NCBI GenBank assembly: GCA_014655195.1
Contig: BNBH01000008.1
Span: 186,001 to 250,000 of the forward strand
Direction: 5' to 3'
From: Streptomyces cellulosae
GTDB taxonomy: Bacteria > Actinomycetota > Actinomycetes > Streptomycetales > Streptomycetaceae
DNA: 64,000 bases
Part shown: in pieces, positions 57,939-64,000 of the stretch
Position numbering within the stretch: position 1 is the first letter of the stretch
Layout: each line of letters begins with the position of its first letter
Position numbers and translations under genes: made by a program
The notes under the pieces: generated by a model
Seen by the model: the letters and a program-made list of their open reading frames with translations, nothing else
What the model was told of the DNA's origin: nothing
Databases searched by the model: none

Positions 57939-58958
57939 TCAGACCTCCCGCCACCCCTCCAACGCCAGCCCCGCCTCCTCCTTCCGCCGCGTGACGCGGA
58001 GCGTCGACGTCGTCGGGTCGAGGGTCGCGGCGACCAGGGTGCCCTGGGCGTCGACCGCCAGGGCGAGCGCCGCCGTGGGCGGGAGGGGCGGGCCGGACTC
58101 GGTCCACCAGGCGCCCGCCTGTTCCTGCTCCGTGGGGTACGCCGCGAACGCCACCCGGCCGCTCGCCGCGCGCTGCGCCAGCACCGTGCAGTCGTGGCCG
58201 TCTATCGCGCAGCGCACCGCCGCGACCGGGCCGGGGCCCGCCGCCCGGAGCAGCGGCACCGGCTTGTTGCCGGGGCGCCAGGACCACAACTCGCCGTCCT
58301 GGCCGGTGAAGAAGAGGGTGGTCCGCTCGGCGGAGGTGCGCAGGGCGCGCAGGGTGCCGGGGAGGGCGGCCACGTCGGCGGTCTCGTCCCGCGTGGGCGT
58401 CCTGCCGGGCTCCTCCTGACGCCAGTGGAGTATTCGCTCCGGCGTGGACGCGTAGACCTCGACCAGGCCCGACTCCCGGCTCGCGGCGGCGAGTTGGTCC
58501 TGGACGCCGGAGCCCTTGAGGTCCCGCCACGGGTACCAGCCGCCCCGCTCCTTCTGCACCAGCAGGCTGACCCCGCCACCCGCGTTGCGCACGAAGACGT
58601 ACGCCCGCCTGCGGTCGTCCACGGCCACCGCGGGCGTGCCCGTGCGGTCGCCCTTGCCGTTGGGGTGGCCCACCGGGGACCAGTCCAGCGGGGCGAGCAG
58701 CGGGCGGAAGTGCGTGCAGTGCACCAGCCGGGACTCCCCCGGCCCCGCCTGCCGCCACGCGGCCAGATGGGCGTACCCGTCCGCGCCCTGTCCCACGGCC
58801 GCGGGTCCCTGCTGGAGCCCCAGGTCGCCGCCGGCCCGGCGGAAGGGCTCCCAGGGGCCGCCGGGTGCTGTTTCCGCGCGGCACAGGACGGCGTCGTCCG
58901 ATTTCATATAGACGGTGAGGCGGCCGTCGCGGCCGCGGAGAAGCCAGTCGCCGTTCAC
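57939..58958 (-). CDS. Predicted beta-propeller-like protein, paralog B
   Basis: A 339-residue paralog of the protein at 55351-56472, colinear over its whole length: GDWLLRGRDGRLTVYMKSDD at the start, RAYVFVRNAGGGVSLLVQKE in the middle and VAAVRCAIDGHDCTVLAQRA matching the other's VLDGYDCTVIAHRG. Paralog A has about 30 extra N-terminal basic residues. No signal peptide or membrane segment is visible. The GTG start has an AAGGTG site. The two genes plausibly arose by duplication around the LCP gene. Function is unknown; a role in glycan recognition is an inference from fold and location. Confidence 0.7.
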   Translation of the reverse strand: MNGDWLLRGRDGRLTVYMKSDDAVLCRAETAPGGPWEPFRRAGGDLGLQQGPAAVGQGADGYAHLAAWRQAGPGESRLVHCTHFRPLLAPLDWSPVGHPNGKGDRTGTPAVAVDDRRRAYVFVRNAGGGVSLLVQKERGGWYPWRDLKGSGVQDQLAAASRESGLVEVYASTPERILHWRQEEPGRTPTRDETADVAALPGTLRALRTSAERTTLFFTGQDGELWSWRPGNKPVPLLRAAGPGPVAAVRCAIDGHDCTVLAQRAASGRVAFAAYPTEQEQAGAWWTESGPPLPPTAALALAVDAQGTLVAATLDPTTSTLRVTRRKEEAGLALEGWREV

Positions 58959-59060
58959 CTGTTCACCTTACGCACTGCGGTGCGTGCCGTGGACGCGGGA
59001 TCCCGCCGTACGGCCTCCCCCGCGGGGGTATTGCCCGGGCTTGCGTGGGACCCTGACCGT

Positions 59061-59456
59061 ATGGAAGACGCCGGTTCCCTGCTCGTGATCGTCGACGCCG
59101 CGAACGTCGTGGGGTCGGTGCCCGACGGGTGGTGGCGGGACCGCCGGGGCGCCGCCGAGCGGCTGCGGGACCATCTCGCGGCCCAGGGCGTGCCCGGGCA
59201 CGAGGGGCCCGTGGACATCGTGCTGGTGGTGGAGGGCGCGGCCCGGGGTGTGGAGCCGGTCCCGGGCGTCCGGGTGGCGGCCGCGCCCGGCAGCGGGGAC
59301 GACCACATCGTCGACCTGGTGGCGGAGGCCGGCGACCGTCCGGTGCTGGTCGTCACCGCCGACCGCGAGCTGCGCCGCCGGGTGGAGGAGCTGGGCGCCG
59401 ACGTCGCCGGGCCGCGTACGGTACGTCCCGCCCCGCGCCGGGACGGGACCGACTGA
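59061..59456 (+). CDS. Small NYN/PIN-like domain protein
   Basis: A 131-residue protein that opens with SLLVIVDAANVVGSVPDGWW, the acidic first strand of NYN (PIN-like) nucleases. It continues through DIVLVVEGAARGVEP to GSGDDHIVDLVAEAGDRPVL and VVTADRELRRRVEELGADVA. These supply the four acidic positions expected for metal binding. Relatives are predicted RNases, often of RNA turnover or toxin type, but no antitoxin-like partner is adjacent. The ATG has no strong ribosome site. Codon bias is normal. Nuclease activity is inferred from the motif order only. Confidence 0.75.
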   Translation: MEDAGSLLVIVDAANVVGSVPDGWWRDRRGAAERLRDHLAAQGVPGHEGPVDIVLVVEGAARGVEPVPGVRVAAAPGSGDDHIVDLVAEAGDRPVLVVTADRELRRRVEELGADVAGPRTVRPAPRRDGTD

Positions 59457-59481
59457 GCCCCGGTCACGGCACAGCACGGAA

Positions 59482-59520
59482 CGGCCCCGCACCCCCGGTC
59501 GGGCCGGGAGCACGGGGCCG
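59482..59520. terminator. Possible terminator between convergent genes
   Basis: Eight-base arms CGGCCCCG (59482-59489) and CGGGGCCG (59513-59520) enclose a GC-rich region with a second internal CCGG pairing. It is placed between the NYN-like gene and the permease gene. Confidence 0.5.
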
Positions 59521-59536
59521 CGGAACCGTCGGGCGG

Positions 59537-61033
59537 TCAGGCCGCCGGTGACGTGGTGTTCTCCTCCTTCGCCATCCGGCTGTGCGTCCGGCTGTACAGG
59601 AAGTACACGACGATGCCGATCGCCATCCAGATGCCGAACCGGACCCACGTCTCGGCCGGCAGGTTGAGCATCAGCCACAGCGAGGCGGCCACCGACACGA
59701 TCGGCAGCACAGGCACCCACGGGGTGCGGAACGCCCGGTGCAGGTCGGGGCGGGTACGGCGGAGGATGATCACGCTGATCGCGACGATGACGAACGCGAA
59801 CAGCGTGCCGATGTTCACCAGGGCCGCCAGTTCGTTCAGCGGGGTGAAGCCGGCCAGCACGGCGATGAGGACGCCGAGCAGGATCGTCGGCCGGTGCGGG
59901 GTGCGGAAGCGCGGGTGGACCCGGGAGAAGAAGGTGGGCAGCAGCCCGTCGCGGCTCATCGCGAAGAAGACGCGGGTCTGGCCGAGCAGCAGGATCATGC
60001 AGACGGTCGTCAGGCCGACGGCGGCGCCGAAGCTGATGAAGCCGGCGAACCAGGGATGCCCGGTGGCCTTGAACGCGTCCGCGAGCGGGGCGTCCACCGA
60101 GAGTTCGCTGTAGTGCTGCATACCGGTGACGACGATCGACACCAGGACGTACAGCAGGGTGCAGATGAACAGCGAGCCGAGGATGCCGCGCGGCATGTCG
60201 CGCTGCGGGTTGTGGGTCTCCTCGGCGGCCGTGGCGACGATGTCGAAGCCGATGAACGCGAAGAACACCACCGACGCGGCGGTGAAGATGCCCATCACGC
60301 CGAAGTTGGCCGGGGCCCAGCCGAAGATGAGCTGGATGAGCGGGGAGTCGAGGCTCTGGCCTGCCGGTACGGGCTCGGACTCGGGGATGAACGGGTCGTA
60401 GTTGTCGGCCGTGATGAAGAAGGCCCCGGCGATGATGACGACCAGGACGACGGTCACCTTGATGGCGACGACGAGCGTGGTGACCCGGGCGGACAGCTTC
60501 ACGCCGAGGACCAGGATGCCGGTGAGGACCAGCACCAGGACGGCGGCGAGGATGTCGAAGCCGAAGACGTCGGAGCCCTCACGGCTGCCGAGCGCGGCGG
60601 GCATCTCCCACCCGGCGTTCTCCATCAGCGACTGGATGTAGCCCGACCAGCCGACGGCCACCACCGCCGTGCCGAGCGCGAACTCCAGGACCAGGTCCCA
60701 GCCGATGATCCAGGCCGGCAGCTCGCCCAGGGAGGCGTACGAGAACGTGTACGCGGAGCCCGCCACGGGGACCGTGGAGGCGAACTCGGCATAGCAGAGC
60801 GCGGCGAGCGCGCAGACGACACCGGCCACCACGAACGCGAGGGCGGTGGCCGGACCGGCGTTGTCCTTGGCGACGGTGCCGGTGAGGACGAAGATGCCGG
60901 TGCCGATGATGACACCGACACCGAAGACGGTCAGATCCAGCGCGGACAGGGATTTCTTGAGCGCGTGCTCGGGCTCCTCGGTGTCGCGGATGGACTGCTC
61001 TACCTTCTTCGTCCGGAAGAGGGGGCTTGTCAC
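59537..61033 (-). CDS. APC family amino acid permease
   Basis: A 498-residue transporter with about twelve hydrophobic helices. The cationic amino-acid transporter subgroup is indicated by KKSLSALDLTVFGVGVIIGT and GIFVLTGTVAKDNAGPA in helix 1, the STVPVAGSAYTFSYASLGEL block, and FFAFIGFDIVATAAEETHNP in the middle. The CAT-type C-terminus (LVNIGTLFAFVIVAISVIIL) follows. It probably imports basic or broad-range amino acids by proton coupling. The GTG start follows GGGAGG. It reads in the same direction as dxs but a strong hairpin between them suggests separate transcription. Confidence 0.9.
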   Translation of the reverse strand: MTSPLFRTKKVEQSIRDTEEPEHALKKSLSALDLTVFGVGVIIGTGIFVLTGTVAKDNAGPATALAFVVAGVVCALAALCYAEFASTVPVAGSAYTFSYASLGELPAWIIGWDLVLEFALGTAVVAVGWSGYIQSLMENAGWEMPAALGSREGSDVFGFDILAAVLVLVLTGILVLGVKLSARVTTLVVAIKVTVVLVVIIAGAFFITADNYDPFIPESEPVPAGQSLDSPLIQLIFGWAPANFGVMGIFTAASVVFFAFIGFDIVATAAEETHNPQRDMPRGILGSLFICTLLYVLVSIVVTGMQHYSELSVDAPLADAFKATGHPWFAGFISFGAAVGLTTVCMILLLGQTRVFFAMSRDGLLPTFFSRVHPRFRTPHRPTILLGVLIAVLAGFTPLNELAALVNIGTLFAFVIVAISVIILRRTRPDLHRAFRTPWVPVLPIVSVAASLWLMLNLPAETWVRFGIWMAIGIVVYFLYSRTHSRMAKEENTTSPAA

Positions 61034-61118
61034 GGGTACCTCCCACGCTTGTCGTCCTCGACATGATCGAGAGGGGGCGTGATTCGTATGCCCCCGCGCG
61101 GGCGCCCTCACGCGAACG

Positions 61119-61156
61119 GGCCGCGCGCGCCACTCTTCACAGTGGCCCGCGCGGCC
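61119..61156 (-). terminator. Strong hairpin terminator after dxs
   Basis: Sixteen-base arms (61119-61134 with 61141-61156) with one mismatch and loop CTTCAC, 57 bases beyond the dxs stop and ahead of the permease gene. Confidence 0.75.
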
Positions 61157-61213
61157 CATCCGGGCTACGCCCGCACGACCGCCCCGTGACGGCGTGTCGC
61201 GCGTGGCGGCGGG

Positions 61214-63148
61214 TCAGTCCCTGGCGGGCTCCACCGAGTCGACGGCGTCCGCGGAGGAGCGCTCGTACTTCCCGTCCAGCTTGGCCACCAGGCCGGTGAC
61301 CTGGCGGGCGACGTCCGGGGCGGTCAGCCCGATCTCCGCCATGACCTCGGCGCGCGAGGCGTGGTCGAGGAACCGCGGCGGGATGCCGAAGTCGCGCAGC
61401 GGCATGTCCACCCCGGCGTCGCGCAGCGCCTGGGCGATCGCGGAGCCGACGCCGCCGACGCGCGAGTTGTCCTCGACGGTGACGACGACGCGGTGCTTGG
61501 CGGCGAGCGGGGCCATGGCCTCGTCGACGGGCTTGACCCAGCGCGGGTCGACGACGGTGGTGGAGATGCCCTGCCGGTCCAGCAGGGAGGCGATCTCCAG
61601 GCACATCGGGGCGAGCGCGCCCACGGAGACCAGCAGCACGTCGGGGGTGTCGGTGCCGGGCTCGCGCAGCACGTCCATGCCGCCGACGCGGCCCACGGCG
61701 GGCACGGCGGGGCCGACGGCGCCCTTGGAGAAGCGCACCACGGTGGGCGCGTCGTCGACGGCGACGGCCTCGCGGAGCTGGGCGCGGACCTGGTCGGCGT
61801 CGCGCGGGGCGGCGAGCCTGAGGCCGGGCACGACCTGGAGGATCGACATGTCCCACATGCCGTTGTGGGAGGCGCCGTCGGTGCCGGTGATGCCGGCCCG
61901 GTCCAGCACGAACGTCACGCCGCACTTGTGCAGGGCGACGTCCATGAGCACCTGGTCGAAGGCGCGGTTCAGGAAGGTGGCGTACACGGCGAAGACGGGG
62001 TGCACGCCCGCGTGGGCGAGGCCGGCGGCGGAGACGGCACCGTGCTGCTCGGCGATGCCGACGTCGTAGACGCGGTCGGGGAAGCGCTTGGCGAACTTGT
62101 CCAGGCCGACCGGCTGGAGCATGGCGGCCGTGATGGCGACGACGTCCTCGCGCTCCTCGCCGAGCTTGACCATCTCCTCGCCGAAGACGGACGTCCAGTC
62201 GGCGCCGGAGGTGGCGATCGGCAGGCCCGTGTCGGGGTGGATCTTGCCGACGGCGTGGAAGCGGTCGGCCTCGTCCTGGAGGGCGGGCTGGTAGCCGCGG
62301 CCCTTCTCGGTGATGCAGTGGACGATGACCGGGCCGTTGAACCGCTTGGCGCGGGCCAGCGCGGACTCCAGGGCCTCGATGTCGTGGCCGTCGATGGGGC
62401 CGACGTACTTCAGGCCGAGGTCCTCGAACATGCCCTGCGGGGCGATGAAGTCCTTCAGGCCCTTCTTCGCGCCGTGCAGCGTGTCGTAGAGGGCCTGGCC
62501 GACGACCGGGGTGCGCTCCAGGAGGTCCTTGGTGCGGGTCAGGAAGCGCTCGTAGCCGTCGGTGGTGCGCAGGGTCGCCAGGTGGTTCGCCAGGCCGCCG
62601 ATGGTGGGCGAGTAGGAGCGCTCGTTGTCGTTGACGACGATGACCAGCGGGCGGTCCTTGGCGTCGGCGATGTTGTTGAGCGCCTCCCAGGCCATGCCGC
62701 CGGTGAGGGCGCCGTCGCCGATGACCGCGACGACGTGGCTGTCGTCCCGCTTCATCAGCTGGTTGGCCTTGGCGATGCCGTCGGCCCAGCCGAGCACCGT
62801 GGAGGCGTGGCTGTTCTCGATGACGTCGTGCTCGGACTCCGCCTGCGAGGGGTAGCCGGACAGGCCGCCCTTCATCTTCAGCTTGGAGAAGTCCTGCCGG
62901 CCGGTCAGCAGCTTGTGCACGTAGGACTGGTGGCCGGTGTCCCAGAGGACCTTGTCCTTCGGGGACTCGAAGACCCGGTGCAGGGCGATGGTGAGCTCCA
63001 CCACACCGAGGTTGGGGCCGAGGTGGCCGCCGGTCTTGGAGACCGCGTCGACGAGGAAGGTCCGGATCTCCCCGGCCAGCTGGTCGAGCTCCTCGAGGGT
63101 GAGCCGGTCCAGATCGCGCGGTCCCCTGATGCGGGTCAGCAGCGGCAC
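61214..63148 (-). CDS. dxs: 1-deoxy-D-xylulose-5-phosphate synthase
   Basis: A 644-residue thiamine-diphosphate enzyme that condenses pyruvate and glyceraldehyde 3-phosphate, the entry step of the methylerythritol phosphate route to isoprenoids. N-terminal TPP-binding motifs are [35 protein letters not shown] and [16 protein letters not shown]. The pyrimidine domain has [16 protein letters not shown] with the catalytic Glu, and [20 protein letters not shown]. Length and motif order are complete. The GTG start has an AAGGAGG site. Streptomycetes often carry two dxs copies; which one this is cannot be told here. Confidence 0.95.
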   Translation of the reverse strand: MPLLTRIRGPRDLDRLTLEELDQLAGEIRTFLVDAVSKTGGHLGPNLGVVELTIALHRVFESPKDKVLWDTGHQSYVHKLLTGRQDFSKLKMKGGLSGYPSQAESEHDVIENSHASTVLGWADGIAKANQLMKRDDSHVVAVIGDGALTGGMAWEALNNIADAKDRPLVIVVNDNERSYSPTIGGLANHLATLRTTDGYERFLTRTKDLLERTPVVGQALYDTLHGAKKGLKDFIAPQGMFEDLGLKYVGPIDGHDIEALESALARAKRFNGPVIVHCITEKGRGYQPALQDEADRFHAVGKIHPDTGLPIATSGADWTSVFGEEMVKLGEEREDVVAITAAMLQPVGLDKFAKRFPDRVYDVGIAEQHGAVSAAGLAHAGVHPVFAVYATFLNRAFDQVLMDVALHKCGVTFVLDRAGITGTDGASHNGMWDMSILQVVPGLRLAAPRDADQVRAQLREAVAVDDAPTVVRFSKGAVGPAVPAVGRVGGMDVLREPGTDTPDVLLVSVGALAPMCLEIASLLDRQGISTTVVDPRWVKPVDEAMAPLAAKHRVVVTVEDNSRVGGVGSAIAQALRDAGVDMPLRDFGIPPRFLDHASRAEVMAEIGLTAPDVARQVTGLVAKLDGKYERSSADAVDSVEPARD

Positions 63149-63278
63149 CCGTGCCTCCTTGCAGTAGAGCTGATCGAGCTGTTGCCGGGCGGGTCGAGTC
63201 TAATCTTCCGCTCAACCGATCGTTCCCGGGGCAGTGCGTCGTACATCACCCGTTCGCCCGGTACCCCCGTAAGACGCA

Positions 63279-63313
63279 CCTGTGCCCGGCACCGAGAAGG
63301 CACCGGGCACAGG
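63279..63313. terminator. Hairpin terminator after the sugar permease gene
   Basis: Eleven-base arms CCTGTGCCCGG (63279-63289) and CCGGGCACAGG (63303-63313) around a 13-base loop, located beyond the stop of the permease (63374) read on the minus strand. Confidence 0.7.
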
Positions 63314-63323
63314 TCACCCCTGT

Positions 63324-63352
63324 GGGGCGCGGGGAACCGCGCGGACAGCCAC
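63324..63352 (-). repeat. Streptomyces-type intergenic repeat, copy 3
   Basis: On the minus strand this 29-base segment contains GCGGTTCCCCGCGCCCC and the upstream GTGGCTG block, matching the elements at 33952 and 34075 with a few substitutions. It sits between the permease stop and its terminator hairpin. Confidence 0.62.
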
Positions 63353-63373
63353 AGCGCACCCGCAGACGGGCGG

Positions 63374-64000
63374 CTAGGCCCGCCCAGCCGTCTTCTGCGT
63401 CTTCCGGGTGACGGCGTCGATGACGACCGTCGCCAGCAGCACACCACCGGTGATCATGTACTGCACCGGAGAGGCGATACCCTCCAGCGCCAGACCGTAC
63501 TGGATGGACACGATCACCATCACACCCAGCAGCGCGTCCCACGTACGCCCACGACCGCCGAACAGCGACGTACCACCGATCACCGCGGCCGCGATGACGT
63601 TCATCAGGAACTCACCGGTACCGGCGCCCTGGTTCGCGGAGGCGATCTTCGACGCGACGAACAGACCGCCCATCGCGGCGAACGTGCCGGCGATCGCGAA
63701 GACCGAGATCCGGATCAGCTCGACGTTGATGCCCGCGCGGCGGGACGCCTCGACGCTGCCGCCGAGCGCGAACACCTTGCGGCCGTAGGAGGTGCGGCGC
63801 AGCACGAAGTCCGTGAGGACCAGGAAGGCCAGGAAGATCACCACGGCCAGCGGCAGGCCCTTGTACTGGTTGAACACGATCGCGACGGCGAAGGCCAGGA
63901 TCGCGAGCAGCGCCGTGCGGACGATGATCTCGTTCAGCGGGCGGGAGGGCACCCCGGCGGCCTCGCGGCGGCGGTTGTCGAAGAACGAGGCGAGGAAGTA
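63374..64000 (-). CDS. Xylose/ribose-type ABC transporter permease (partial)
   Basis: The C-terminal 208 codons of a CUT2-type sugar permease (XylH/RbsC/MmsB family), cut by the window edge. Hydrophobic helices alternate with the family landmarks LTDFVLRRTSYGRKVFALGG and SVEASRRAGINVELIRISVF. The glycine-rich block EFLMNVIAAAVIGGTSLFGG precedes the last helices. It would form the membrane channel for a monosaccharide such as xylose. The ATPase and binding protein are expected upstream, outside the window. Unlike the two CUT1 modules here, CUT2 systems carry their own double ATPase. The end is followed by a repeat element and a hairpin. Confidence 0.85.
   Translation of the reverse strand, partial: YFLASFFDNRRREAAGVPSRPLNEIIVRTALLAILAFAVAIVFNQYKGLPLAVVIFLAFLVLTDFVLRRTSYGRKVFALGGSVEASRRAGINVELIRISVFAIAGTFAAMGGLFVASKIASANQGAGTGEFLMNVIAAAVIGGTSLFGGRGRTWDALLGVMVIVSIQYGLALEGIASPVQYMITGGVLLATVVIDAVTRKTQKTAGRA

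Noticed and set aside
1..64000. Mobile element, prophage or biosynthetic island
   Set aside because: No transposase, integrase, phage structural gene, tRNA-flanked att site, PKS or NRPS was recognised, and composition is even throughout.

Overview
The window is high-GC DNA with dense, strongly third-position-biased genes, frequent GTG starts, many leaderless promoters (a TAnnnT hexamer 6-7 bases before the start codon) and several short intergenic repeats. Together with the gene content (HemQ-type heme synthesis, DUF3000, DUF4349, TAP-like lipoprotein hydrolases, sugar ABC importers without their own ATPase, Stealth proteins) this points to a Streptomyces chromosome, probably the conserved arm-proximal core rather than a mobile island. 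No rRNA, tRNA, CRISPR array, phage or insertion sequence was recognised.

Layout. 1-8 kb: the end of a ZapE-like ATPase, a SulP anion transporter preceded by a translationally coupled leader ORF, a Tat-exported PhoX-like protein, an ArsR/SRPBCC pair with a perfect 18-bp operator, a FAD/Rieske oxidoreductase and a lipoprotein polysaccharide deacetylase. 8-18 kb: an orphan gas-vesicle-type protein, a PTH2-type peptidyl-tRNA hydrolase, two exported S33 hydrolases, a ceramidase, and a DUF692 enzyme followed by a TIGR04222-type membrane protein. 17.6-24 kb: hemQ-hemG, a DUF4349 lipoprotein, a CoA-disulfide-reductase-like flavoprotein and a rhomboid protease. 24-31 kb: a GH43 glycosidase, a LacI regulator and an opposing ABC importer operon that ends in a decayed CocE-type hydrolase. 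31-35.5 kb: hemE, a DUF3000 protein, an atypical response regulator and ribonuclease D. 35.5-42 kb: a second sugar module (ABC importer, GH2 beta-mannosidase, LacI) with two matching operator-like sites in its divergent promoter.

42.5-59 kb is rich in cell-surface functions: an Asp2/XcbB-like hydrolase, an SGNH esterase, two Stealth sugar-phosphate transferases (one fused to a GT4 glycosyltransferase) with a small beta-rich partner, and an LCP ligase flanked by two paralogous repeat proteins that look like beta-propellers. A fadA/fadB beta-oxidation pair interrupts this stretch. The inference is that these genes make, modify and anchor a phosphodiester-linked surface glycopolymer. 59-64 kb: a NYN-like protein, an APC amino-acid permease, dxs, and the end of a xylose/ribose-type ABC permease.

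The two sugar modules share one design: substrate-binding lipoprotein and two permeases, an intracellular glycosidase and a LacI repressor, with no ATP-binding subunit. In Streptomyces such importers usually share the ATPase MsiK encoded elsewhere. The candidates most worth following are the DUF692/TIGR04222 pair, the Stealth operon with its unknown partner, and the LCP gene with its flanking propeller-like paralogs.
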